Source: Botryosphaeria dothidea
Taxonomy: Eukaryota; Ascomycota; Dothideomycetes; Botryosphaeriales; Botryosphaeriaceae
Length of the DNA: 64,000 nucleotides
Assembly: GCA_011503125.2 (NCBI GenBank)
Contig: WWBZ02000007.1
Coordinates: 1,240,001 to 1,304,000 of the forward strand
Direction of reading: 5' to 3'
The notes beneath the pieces were generated by a model that saw only the letters and a program-made list of their open reading frames with translations, searched no databases and had not been told where the DNA came from. Both the position numbers and the translations under genes were made by a program. Of the stretch, positions 33,319 through 45,800 are shown piece after piece. The stretch's first letter is position 1, and every line of letters starts with the position of its first letter.

Positions 33319-36300
33319 GCGTACTTGTTAATCTTTGCGTGTGTGAGTAGAGGTTGTATTCAACCCCTTTTTCGTGTATCTTACGCCTTCATGCCTGCAG
33401 CCTACCACTTGATAGTGCATGGGATAGGAAACCGTACCACAGTGAGACGCGGCTCCTGACGTCTTAGGGCAGGCATGCATTGAGTAGAGGATTCTAGAAG
33501 AAGGATGGAAGAGCTTTTGATGGCTGAGGGTGTGGTTGATGACGCGAGTGTGTGACAGTTTTCGTGCGACCGGAGTGTGGGTAGGCGCACAATTGGGCAG
33601 ACTAGCAGCAACCATGCGATCAGCAGGTATAGGCAGCACACTCAGGGTACAGGCTGGTATGTACGAGTGTTTTAGCGAGATGCAAATAGTCGAGAAGGGA
33701 AGAGCAACTGCGGTAGCGAGAAGCAGGCGGGAGGAATGCGGCAGGGATGGGGATTTGCGGCTTGAAGCTGCAGGGCAGAAGGAGGCCTGGCTGCTGGCGG
33801 TCATTTTCGGACAGCAGATGCTGCAGCAGTTGCCTGATGACTCCTGCTCAGCTGGGCGTAGGATTGGCCGTGGAGGGACAGGCTGGAGTGCGTACGAGCG
33901 CGGGAGCGGGAAGTGGGTATCTGGAAGGCGCTGCGGTGCTACGTGAACAAGCAACTGCGGACCGGTTCGCGAGGGCCAGCCGCAGCATCATGACGAGTGA
34001 TATGGTGGGGGCGCGGGATGCGGCGTCGGTGAGGGTGTGCTTTGGTGTTGTGCGACGTCAAAGGACCCAAGATCCGCGCGGAGAAAAGCGGTGCGGACGA
34101 ATGGGAGAGCAGCGCGGCTGGAGCATCTGCAGAAGCCCTTCTCGCGCCCTGTGCCAGAACCCGGATCCAGCGAGTTGTTGATGAGGATGTGACGCTAGTT
34201 TTCTTCAATACAGAGATGTGCTGCGGGCGACGGTCAGCAACGAATGCGGACAGAAGATCTCATCAAGAAAACGACGGGCAGTCGAAGCATTCGCCCAGTT
34301 ACAGCTTCGACGACCCATGATATTGCATTTGCTGAAGCTAAGCGTCGGCTGCAGGACCCTCTGCGCGGATGGACGAGACGGCGCTCCTGCTGCAGGGCGA
34401 CTGAGACAAGCGCATGACTCCCACAAGACGGACGGGAGCCAGACTCAAGAAGGGAGAAGGCAGACGAGAATGCATCAAAAGACGAGGCAGACGATCAGCC
34501 AGGGCGAGAAAAGGGGCAGCCAAGGCGGGGGAGCGCGCCCAGGGAGAGACGGGCGTGGAGAAGGAAAAGCGTGGTCATTACGGGACTTCAGTGGCTATGA
34601 TTGCCGTGTTGGAGAAGTCGCTGCTGCGCATGCAGCAGCGTCAAGCCAGGAGCATCGGGCGATGATCCAGGAAGTAAGATGGCGACGCTCTGGCGCGGCG
34701 GACATCATTGCGATTATCTCCAGGGCCAGATGAGGCAGCAAGGCCGACGTAGCTGGCACAGCCGGACAGAGCCTATTCCGAGGCGCGCGTGGGAGAAGTG
34801 GATAAGCTCGTGGAGAGAGAGAGAGGCTTCCAGTGCGCTCACACTCGTTCAGCAGTCGAGGTATAATGGTTGTGAGTGGCCAGAGGGCGGGGAGCAGCTA
34901 CCACAACGGAAAGGGTAAGGTGCCGATCATCAGGCCCCCCGCGTAAAGCTGGGATCCCGGAGATGCGAAGCTGACGTGGCTTCGCGTTTGAAGGGCCTGA
35001 GGGAGAAGCACGCTGCCACAGGAGGGAGAGCAGACGGCGCTCCTCGCCCTGGCCGCGCGCCCTGAGATGACGATGGACGTTTTCTCGCGCCAGAACCGAT
35101 TCGCGTGGTGCGCCTTCGACGCGACGCGTTGCGCGCATGCCCGGTCAGCCCGCTCGCTAAGGCACGCGTGCCCGGGCGAGGATCGGAAGCTTGTTGCGTC
35201 TTCTTGGTTTTCCGGCCAGGCTGGTGACGATCGCGGGCGGCCGTGGTGGTGATTGCGGAGCCCTGGCCTGGAGCGCGCCGGCCGCATCGCGGCTCTCGAA
35301 CCTCAACTAACCTCAACCTTCAGCCCTTCAACTGTGCCTCTGCTGCGCCATGTTTCACGGGCGTGTCGCATAAGGCGGAAACGCCCCGCGCGCCTGTCAA
35401 TCTGCATCACGCTCCCACAGTCTGGAATTGCATTGACGGGCGAGTTTCGCTGCTGAATGCGCTCGAGTCTTCGACACGGCTCAGAGCCCAGCAGCCCGGG
35501 ACCCAGCGACCACATGGACTGTGCACAATTCCTCCGACCAAGCTCTCCGACAGTTGCAGCGCGTAATCGAGAGCTCCAGAGCGCGACCAGCCTCTCCACT
35601 TGCTCCTTCATCAATCTCTCGCCTGACATCAATGACGGAATAGCGATCCCATATGCACGCATCAGCCCATGCACAAGACCAAGCCAAAGCCAAGCCCCGC
35701 CATCGACCTGTCAGAAACGGCCCTTCAAGGGCCCATCCCCGGCGGCGGCCGGGAATCCGCGGCACAGCTGGGATAGCCCTCGTCAGGACCCATGACCCTT
35801 GCACACGAGCAGGGGGGGCGCACCGTCCGCACCGGTCGAGATTGGAGGTAGCAGTCCGGCAAATCAACGTGCCCGGACTGGAGCTGGCGCTTATGCACGA
35901 ACGTTGGGCGAGCAAAAAAAGGCCTCGCGACCTCGGCTACGGGCGCAATCGACTCGGGCTGAGGGGCGGCGGCGTGCCAAAGGGAACAAAAAACGACGTC
36001 TTTGTGGATCGGCGGCATAATCTTCACCGGCGCTGGCATGGACCGGGAGCGCAGGCATCAGCGCCGCACCTGCATCGGCGGCGACAGGCAGCGTGCGGCT
36101 GTGGGAGCGCGCTTTCAAGGAATCTCGGGAAGACATGGTAAAGGCCTTGAGAAAATCATCACAGGGCCTGGCCACTGCCCGTGGTTCGTGACACGCGTTG
36201 ACAGCAACCTTAATTTTGGCTTCGGGCCAGTGTGTTTCTGCTAGCAGGCCTGCCTGGTCAATCTGCCCGCTCGGAAGCCGTAGGATAAGCTGGAGTTGCT

Positions 36301-37088
36301 CCCGCTCGCTGAAACGGCGTCGCCCTCTCAATGCACCCATGCTTGGCAGCCGATGATCGCAGCCGCAGCCGACCGGAGAGAACCGTAAGGACGTCGAAAC
36401 AAGAAATACGCTGATGCATGACAGCACGAATGGTTGCAGCAGCAAAGAGGCAGGTCGGTGGGTGGCCTATCGTTATCGTCCCCGCTGGTCCTTGCAGCGC
36501 CACCGTGGTTCAGCCCACTATCGCACGGTTAGCCTGGCCGTTGGACGAGGGTGTCGCGCGGGAAGGCAAGGGTGTCGCCGGAGCTCCATCCCAAGCTCGA
36601 ATCTGCAGAGCGTTCCTCGTGGCTGCTGGGGTAGCAACGCTGCTCAACCGCAGGCCATCGTCATCCACAGACGCTCGCGGTAAAACACCCCCAACTGCAG
36701 CGACAGCAGCAAACACGGCGACTCCCGGCGCAGCTTCAGCTCACGCGTGACGCTGAAGGAAAAAAAGAGCACAACGGATCCACCTGGCCGCTCTGGGAGT
36801 AGTGCGCGCGCGTCATGGGGCCGAATTTCGTACCCGTCCTCTCTCTGTCTGCACAGCTGCAGCTCGCCGTCTGCGAAAATCCTGAGATGCAGAGGCCCGC
36901 ACCCGCTGGATGCACATCGCGTGCGACCATGACTCGAAGATCCAGCGATCGCTTCCTCCGCAAAGTGCCGGGCGCCCGTATGGAAATGCGACTCTCTGTG
37001 TCGCAGGTCCAGCAATGCAGCTATGGGCAGCGCCAGAGCGTGCGTAGCACCCAGAGGCCAAATAGGCTCGCAGCATAGTTACCGAGGA

Positions 37089-37270
37089 GCGCTGCTGCCG
37101 ATAGTCCCCATAAACAAGCCAGACGGAGATCGGACCAGGGCTGCGATGGGGAATTGAAGCACTCGCCGTATGGCCGTGTCACTAGCAATACGCGTCCGGA
37201 TGAATGTTTCAACTCCCCATGGAGTTGTATTTGTTGGAGAGCATTGCCGCTAACCGTCGGTTGCAGCACC
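37089..37270. mobile_element. MITE-like palindrome, copy 9 (best full-length copy)
   Basis: Nested inverted repeats: outer left GCGCTGCTGCCGATAGT (37089) against outer right TAACCGTCGGTTGCAGCACC (ending 37270), and inner left ATGGGGAATTGAAGCACTCG (37146) against inner right GGATGAATGTTTCAACTCCC, ending in CAT at 37220. Total length is about 182 bp, with a 75-bp core that could fold into a long hairpin. There is no coding capacity. I could not identify a clear target-site duplication. It serves as the reference copy for the family in this window. Confidence 0.85.
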
Positions 37271-40180
37271 CGTCTGTATGTCTGGAGTAAACGCGCACGA
37301 TGAAGAACGGAGCTCGAGCTCGAGTATGCCGTGTGTGCGCGCGCGCGACTGCAGCTGTCCGAGCAAGGTACAATGGCCAGTGACACCGATGCATGCCTGG
37401 TGATGCGTCCTGACGTCTTGCGACGTCCCAGGCTGCGAGGCTCGAAGGAAGGGTCCAGACAACCCGGCACCCGGACTTCTGGCCGAAGCAGACAAATGAC
37501 CGGGGCGGCATCGGCGCCCGGACAAGGGCCTAATTTTTTTGCGGGTTGGAGAAAAAGCATCTCGAGGGCATTGGCTTAAAGCAGAAGGCGGCCGTGTCTA
37601 TCATGGCCTGATCCAACATCAGTGCCCGGGCGCACCACCCGCAACGGTCGAAGACGCAACAGTGACTTTGGCGGGCGCACTGGCGCGGTGAGACCAAGAT
37701 CTGAATGCCGTCTGGAGAGTGCCGAAACCAATGTGAATTTGTCTCGGGCAAGCGGCCAGTCAGCGCGCACGATATGTATAGGAGGCCTGTTAACCGTCTC
37801 GCTAAGGCCGTGTGCATATTGAACCTCTCGCCTTGCACGCGGACGGAAGCGACTTCATCCAGATAGCGCCAACTTTGCAATTTTCATGCTTCGTAAACTG
37901 TGAGACCAAGGACCATCCGCTGGATCGTGCCTGATAGCGTGACATGAACGAGGCGGCGCGTCGAGAACGGACTGTGGGAAGTATATCGCCAGCTACCTTT
38001 TGCGTGCCTGTATATCCAATTTCCCCCAGCCGCGCGCGCCAGCAATTGGCTGCTCCTCGGTCTTCCTCGGGAGTTGAAGGTCACCCGGCGTATCCGCTTG
38101 GCGGCAGCCCGAGGCACCAGTGTGGTCCTGACGCATGAATTTCCTACAAGCTTCACCCCAGGGCGCGCCCGTTCTTTTGGGCAGCGATTCAGTAGTAGTA
38201 GCGCAGTGCGCGCTTGACGAACCTGAATCAGCGGCCGGCATTGGCTCTTGATGCGCTGTCGCTGTCTCTGAAGCAAAAGCAAGCGCGAGTGAGCTGTCAA
38301 GTTAAGCGGCGGCAGTACGGCGGCGACGGCTGGAGCGCGGCTTACGTACTCGACGACGGGCAAGGACGACATGGGCGAGGGCGCAGATCGTCAGCGGCGG
38401 CAGGAGCGAGAAACAGGTCGCCTAGGAGGGCGACGTAGATCGCGCCCCGATTCGCCGGCAGGGTCTGTCTTAGACTCGAGGATGCTCGTCGCCGTTGTTC
38501 CGCGCCGTGTCAACGGCGGGCTCTTCCTGTCAGGCGGCGCTGCCCCGCTCGTGGCAGATTGTTTTGGTTGAGGTGTGGCTGGGCTGGGCTCCCCACGGGC
38601 GACGGGCGATGATCGCCGACGCCCATGTCGCTGCTCTCGCAGCCCACGATGTGTTCGGGGCGCTCTGTGCGGGTTGATCGAATCTAATCTCAGGTACTGG
38701 TGGGCATGACAGGGCAGGCAGGCAGGCACAGACGCGTGCGCGCACCGGCAGCGACGGCCGAGGCCCTTGACCAAGTGAGGAAGGGCCACGGGCGATGAAT
38801 CACGGGCCATGCGCGGGCGGAGGAAGGAGTGGAGGGCCCAGCGGCGTTGGGCGGTGCGGTGCGGCTGCGATGGCGAGCGCTCGCTCGCTGTTGCAGCGGG
38901 AGGCGCTAGACGGTAGCGCTTTAGTAAGGCGAGCGACGCCTGGCATCAACATTCATGTGGCAGGAGGCATGGTAACCCTGGCCCATCACCGCGATCCTCG
39001 CAAGCCGTCCCAGCAGGCCGAGCAGGCATCGGACCAGCAATCACATCCCGCACACCCGCACACCAGTCCGGCAAGTGACCCGGCGCACGCGACGTCCACG
39101 CTCTGCGCCCGTTGCACAGGGAGCTGAGGGCGCATCCGCGCTCAGTGCCGCGGCCAAGGCGAACCCGATCAGGCATGCTCTCCGCGGGCGCAGGGAATCA
39201 GCCAACGAGAACGATCATTGCTGTCCTAGCTCGTTTTAGATTTACAGTTGGCGGTGGATCCAGTGCCATCAGCCAGTGGACGCTTCGTGAAATTGCGCAG
39301 CCCCGGTCGGCGCACGGACGAGCCGTTGAGCGGGCAGTACTGACTCCAGCGCGGCCGCGCTGGTAATAATAACAATGTCGCATGCACTGCAGCGACAGAT
39401 ACGCCTCCGGGGTATAAGGAAGAGCCAGCGCCTGTGGCGGTCGATCTAAGTGCCTCCCTGCCCGACTGTAACCCGTCACCGTCCCCAGCCCGCCCAGCTG
39501 CTGTCCCTCGCTCGCGCCCGTTTGGCATCGGCGTCTCTGCTCTGCGCTCTTGCTTGCATGCATCCGCCCTCTCCTGCGCCTGCCTGCACTGCACCCATAC
39601 CATAACCAGCGAGTCATCTCCTACCCACGTCACCCCAGCTCCCGCGTGTCCTAGACTACATGGTAGGCCCCTTCTCGCCAAGCTCCCCCCATCTCCATAG
39701 CCTCCCCTCCCCATGCGTCTTTTTCCACAGCCTCATCCATGCTTGCTGCCGCCGGCGTCTCGTCTGCGCCCGGTCCACAAGCGTTTCATCCTATCTGATC
39801 CTCGTCCTCCACCGCGCCTCTCTTAAGCTGCCCTGCCTGTCGCCGTGATCCGCAGACCCTGTCCTCGCAGCAGAGCAGATCACCACCACTGCCGTCGGCC
39901 CTCTCATAATCCTCGTCGAGCCCCGGCTTCTGCCCGCGATCGTCTGCGCCGCGGTTCAAGACAGCGCACCAGCTTTTTTCCTTTGCGTCTTCTCTTCAGG
40001 GCTGCCTTGTTTCACACCACTCAAGTCCTGCCTCTGGTACAGCTCTTTCCCCATTCGCGCCGCCGTCTTGTATTTTTTTTATTTTTTTTATTTCGAACTG
40101 AGCAGCCACACCCAATTCACGTCGTGCACACCCGTTGCGCCGATGCACCACCAACGCTAACATCGTCTCCGCCTGCCAGC

Positions 40181-42851
40181 ATCATCCCCACCCCGCTACG
40201 CAGGGCCTTCCACCGCCGCAACCTCACCTCCAACACCCACGCCCTGGTGTGCTCCAGCAACAACAACAGCGTCATCCCAATTCGCCTCAGCAGCCGCAGC
40301 ATCCTCCGCAGCAACCCACTACCCAAGGCCCCTACGCCTCTCCCCACCCGCCGCAACAGCATCAATCTCCCTACGTCAACAACGTCCAGATCCCTCCCGG
40401 CCAAACCCCCAGGAGGTTCCCTACTACGCGGCTCACCCGAGTCCGTACAGCACCAACAGCACTTCTGGAAGCTATACATCGTCAGGTAAGCTACACGCGC
40501 TGTTCGCCTCAGATTCCCGCGTCCCCGCATCAAAAATTCGTAAGCTTCCCTCCATGACGCGTCTAGACGCGTGCAAAAATAAACATACAAATTATCTGAG
40601 GGCCGCACCTGCAGAAACAGCAATAGCTAACGCGTCTTCAGAGAATTCAGAGCTCTCCATGGCCACCGCAACCATGAACAGGCAATTTCCGCCAATCTAC
40701 CACACGCCGCAGTCCAATTCACCGGCGTCGATCCAATCGCCACAGCATGATCAGCATGGACGGCCGCTCTACGGACAGTCCGCCGCGCAGGTACCGCAGA
40801 ATATGTATTATCCGCCATACCAGATGCCGCAGCAGTCGCCTTACGCGCCGCAACAACACACGGCACCCCTTCAGACCAACATGCCTTTGATGTCCCACCA
40901 GCAGCCGCAGCAAATGCAGCACCCTCCGGCGCACTCGCACACTCCTGGACTGCCGGGCAGTCCCAGGACGAAGCTCAACCAGACTCCGCTGCAGAGACCG
41001 CCTTCGGGACTGGGTCCTCCTCAAGGGACTCCGACTGGACCCCCGGGTAGCGCTGGTAGTATGCACTCGGCCCCCGGCAACAACTCGAGCGTGAACCCGA
41101 ATGCCGCGCCCGGTCCGATCCCAGCCACTACCCCACTTGTCGTGAGGCAAGATCAGAACGGTGTGCAATGGATTGCATTCGAGTACTCGAGAGATCGTGT
41201 AAAGATGGAGTACACGATCCGTTGCGATGTCGAGTCGGTCAACGTCGACGAGCTTCCGCAGGAGTTCAAGACCGAGAACTGTGTCTATCCGCGCGCCTGC
41301 TGCCACAAGGATCAGTATAAGGGAAATCGTCTGCACTACGAGACTGAGTGCAACACGGTCGGCTGGGCGCTCGCTCAGCTGAACCCATGCTTGCGCGGCA
41401 AGCGTGGCTTGATCCAGCGCGCGGTTGACAGCTGGAGGAACAGCAATCAAGACCCGCGTCTGCGGAGTAGGAGAGTGAGACGGATGGCCAAGATCAACAA
41501 CAGGAAAGCAGTACAGGCGCAGCATGGAGGCCACATGGCGGGGCCCGGCGCTCCGGCCCCTGGTGTCCCTAACACTGCTGGCATTGCTGGGGCTCCAAGT
41601 GCCAGGCCTACGAATATGGGAATGGGCGGTCCGCAGTTGCACCACCACCATGAACACCCTGCTGGTGGGGCTCAAGGCGGACCTGATGACGTTAGCGGTA
41701 TGTTTCCACAGATGTGACGAGCGCGCGATTTGAGATTGCGCATTTTTTGAAACGGACTTTTGCAATGATAATCATATCCTGTCGTTTTGTATTGCATTTG
41801 TATCGCATGTACATTACTCCTTGATGTAACTTTCCCCCGCATTGCACTGTCGTTTGTACTCGTTCGTACCCATTGTCATGCACAACACCCATACCCTGGC
41901 GCAGATCATCGATCGTCAAGCAAGGTCACGGCAGCTAATCTCTTATCTCGGTGTAGCCGGAAATGAGTACAATGAGACCTCCCACACGCACCACCATCAA
42001 GCTCCTACCGGTCAAGCCGGTGCGGCGAATGGCGACGTCAGGCCGGCCAATAATTTCTATCCTACCTACCCCACGAACCAGCCCTCCAACGCTTCCGCTG
42101 TACCACCTATGGATCATCACATTGATCACGTCCCCTCGCGCCCCCGCCGCCTCACGCAGCAGCTACGACCAAGCAACAGGAAGACGAAGAGCGCAATCTC
42201 GAGCTTTTTGGCGATCTCCCCGAGGCCAAACGACGCAAGTTCATCCTCGTCGATGACGCTCAGAGAGGCACACGTGTTCGCGTTCGCGTCATGCTCGACC
42301 AGGTAAACATGGAAGAGATGCCTGATTCTTACCGCAAGAATAACTCCGTGTATCCCCGCTCGTATTTTCCCACACAAATGCAGTCGCCGCCGGCTTCTCC
42401 GCGTGGAACCCGCTTCTTCGACGATCCTGACGAGGAGAAGGACGAGGGTAGCAGTGGCGCCATGCCAGTCACCGGTAGAACCCTTGTGCCAGTTCCGATG
42501 ATGGACGGATCGGAAGCGAAGGTTCCGCGCCCGCGAATGACGAGAGCGAAGAGAAACAAGGAAGTTACTCTCAACGATCTCGGCTATCGCATGACCTGGA
42601 GCCAGAGCAGAGTTTTCGCGGGAAGGACGCTTTTCCTGCAAAGATCTCGTAAGTTTGCGTTCCTCGACATCTGAGTCTGATATCCGTTTGAACAATGACT
42701 TACAAATGCTATAGTGGACGCCTACCGCAATAAGATGCGAAGCACCATGGTCGCGGCAGGCCAAGAAGTCGCACCTCATTTCGAGACGCGCGTAGGAAAG
42801 AGGCGGTGGTTGGAGCGAAGCAAGCGTGCGAAACGCGAGGCCTCGCCTTAA
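40181..42851 (+). CDS. fungal regulator with DUF8032-type conserved domains, frame breaks at two C-runs
   Basis: Exons read as <40181-40485, 40642-41697, 41957-42648 and 42715-42851, with clean donors, acceptors and branch sites (GCTAAC at 40626, GCTAATC at 41935). The first ATG exon is unresolved; 40181 follows a CTAAC...CAG acceptor. The protein is Gln/Pro/His-rich, with two conserved blocks. The first has IAFEYSRDRVKMEYTIRCDV, then CVYPRACCHKDQYKGNR and LNPCLRGKRGLIQRAVDSWR. The second has RRKFILVDDAQRGTRVRVRV, VNMEEMPDSYRKNNSVYPRS and WSQSRVFAGRTLFLQRSLDA. I associate these with a fungal-specific family (DUF8032); a nuclear regulatory role is inferred. Two single-base frame changes occur inside exons, at CCCCC 40406-40410 and CCCCC near 42140; a sixth C at each would restore the frame. 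An unrecognised intron is an alternative at the second site. Confidence 0.75.
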
Positions 42852-45800
42852 ATACTTGCCTGCCCTGGTCAAATCTCACGATGATCCGCGCGACCTCGAA
42901 CACCAGCGGCATCTGCACGACTCAATGAACCCGGCGTCAGGCGGGAGTCTTTCCAATTTAGGCCCGCACCCTCCGCTGTCACCGATTAAGCGAACGGGCC
43001 GGGAAAATTGGGATCCCCTTCCCTACGGCTAATCCACTCCCATACGCCAGGGACAGGGGGTGTTCTCCTCCACCTTCTCGGCCTGACCGCTGCAACCTTT
43101 GCGTCGTCGGGTGTGATCCGATTTGTGCGACTTCCCTTTCTCCTTTCTCAATACCGAATCACCTTATCCCAAGCTACCGTTATCGAACCCTAGCTGGCTT
43201 ATCCTGGTTATCGATGCGGCCCGGTATGCATGACCGGCAAACGTACTGGTTCCATCCCGCCACCACTGTTCCAAGTAATGGTGGTCACTTCCTGTTTCGA
43301 TGCGGCCGCGCGGTAAATTTTCAAGAAACCTTCCTCAATCGGAATCAATCCCCACCTGTAAACTTGCTTCTTACATCCGACTTTCTTCGGGTCGCCGACC
43401 CGGACAAAGAGGACGGGTGAGGTTTCATTTTCATTCGACTCTGTTGATGTCTTCCTTTTGTTTACATGATGGACCATAAGACTTGCTTCAATGCTTAATG
43501 TGTGTGGATGAGTAAAGGATGGGTGGTTTGCTCTGGCTTTGTTTTCTTTCCTGCTTTAAACCTGAGGTTTCTCGTGCGTTCTGGGACGGCTCATGGATCA
43601 ATCTTTGCGATGCGATCGACGGTTATGCGATGTAGTATTGATCAACCTCCCCGCGAGGCTGTTTCGCCCGCAATCCTCGATGAGAGCGCCACCAATATTG
43701 CCTCTTGTGGACGACTCGGACAGAAGGCCGATGATCGAGGGGCGGGTGTTTGCTTGCATTAGTGTGGCTGCAGGCATCCGAACAGATAGTCTGGTCTTCC
43801 CTTTACCCCACACAGTATTGCTTGGTTTTCCCTGGGCTCACTTTTTGTCTTTCAACCAAGGCGCAGCGGGACGGGACGCGAAAAGAAATGATACGAAAAA
43901 AGCATCAGCAAGTAAACTGATGATTAGCTTCCTTCTCGACCACTTCACCTCTTTGCTTTCGACTTGGTTCTCAAGTGCTCGATGGAGGAAATGACGTTAC
44001 AATGAAGGAGGCAGGCTCCCCCTTCGGCTTACGATCACCGTAGCAAAGTCGAATGCTGTTAGTTAGCCTGCATAAGATCTAAGTTTTTTGTTAGAATCGC
44101 AAATCATTGCCCTGAAACATCTGACTGTATCGCATGACGGTCGTCGCGCGCGCGCGGGATGATGGCCGACGCGCGTATATACAGCATTACGGGCAAGTAC
44201 CTGGTGTACCTCTTTCTCACGCTCTTGTCACTTTCTTATTTTAGGTTCGGGCGCCGCCCTTTCCCGCCACCCTAGTCTCATCGTTTTTTATGGTGCTCTT
44301 CTAACGGCGCGCCGCGTTTCGTTAGACCGAGTGAGCGGCCTCGCGTTTTCCTAATGGAGCAGGAGACGGCGAGGGCAGAGGTGCTTCTAGGCTTGCTTTG
44401 GATGTCACTACGAGATTGTCTCTGTGCGTATACAATAAAGCTTCTGTTCTTGCGCCACCGCCACTACGATGGTGAAATCCTAGTCGCAGGCGATCGGAAA
44501 AAGCGAGTGGTGGTTTGAGGAGACGAGGGGGCGTGTTTTACCACTATAGCTAGCGGTTACCTGCGGGGGGAAAGAAATTGAACAATCGCCAATTTCTCGT
44601 GATTGGTGAGGTTTCCCCGGCTTATCTGATTCGCTTCTCTGCGCCGTTTAGAGAGTAGTTTAGATGGCGCGTCGAGGATGAGAAAGGGTCGACGCTGCTG
44701 GTTGGTTGCAAGATCCTTTCTCTCTATTCCATGCGAACACTTGGTTTTTTCCTTTTCTTGTGAGATGCTGTTATGCTTAGACGAGTCTGATCCTTAAGCA
44801 CCTTTAATAACAGAGCGGGTAGACATCACTTGTGCTTTCAAAGCGCGCACAATATAATTGAATATGTGCACGAGGTAAACGAAGTCTCTTTGCAAGCTAG
44901 GATGTCAAAAAGCGTCGTCCCGTGCCGTTAGCTTCGCGCGTTCTTGCCCTGCCAGCAACATCCCTCGACATGCTCGTTGCAAGTTAAACCGGATCGTACG
45001 ATAGAGGCTAAGTACGCTCTCCTCAACAAACGCCGAGACGGTCTCAGGGTGGCGGGGAGCGATGTAAGCTGCGTCTGCTAAGACTCTTGAGATACGCCTT
45101 GAAAGCAACGCTGTCCTTGCCTTTCATTGTCAGCTCGTCGGCCAGCCGTTTCGGCGCTCGACCGTTTGGGGAGAAGAGCGGCACGGCGGAGCGGATGGGA
45201 GACAGGGGAAACGGTGGCTCGGGGTCAACGTCGGAATTGGGGGGATGGTTGAAAGGGCGATGTCGGGATCATGCTTGCAATGGCGTTCTTTTTATAATTT
45301 TACTCAACGGCGCGCGAACAACAGCAGCTTCTGCTGAGGCAGTGTTTCTAACAGCATGCCTCGAGAAGCTCTTCTAGCCGACCTATCTTCACATAACAGA
45401 CGTGTCCGAATCTGCATCCATGCTTTTCGTCTTTTCATCTCCTTCTTTTCTCCATCACTCAAGTTTAGTCAATGGGACAAGTAATTGATACATGAGTGAG
45501 ACATCCTGAAGGGGATCATCGCTGGACGCTCTGAGTTGCTCGACTCATTCTTTTCTACATTGGTTATGACACCATCATTGTTTCTTCTTCGCATCACCTC
45601 ATTCCTTTGGTCCGGAATGAAGCGGTCGGCTATTTGATTCTATTTTTCTTTTTTTCTGCTTCATTACCCTACCCTAGGAGTCTGGGCCAGCGCAGACGTT
45701 TTTCTTTTACGCTACGAGTACAGAATTACAAACTTGCGGCTTTAGCGCGGCGAGTCTCGGAGAATCATAGTAAGACACTGCTTTCTGGCCTACTATTACG

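Larger units (their letters stand above)
28187..40180. other. 12-kb gene-poor region
   Basis: No conserved gene was found between the BTB gene and the DUF8032-type gene. It contains three MITE-like copies (28746, 33236, 37089) and some tRNA-like fragments. From about 33.5 to 39.6 kb the DNA is GC-rich and packed with overlapping frames on both strands that show no domain signature. From 39.6 to 40.1 kb a pyrimidine-rich stretch with T-runs (40072-40091) looks like the promoter and leader of the next gene. A short GATCA triplication occurs at about 33012. Confidence 0.5.

Noticed and set aside
40719..41765. 348-codon minus-strand frame
   Set aside because: Antisense of the DUF8032-type gene, without domains.
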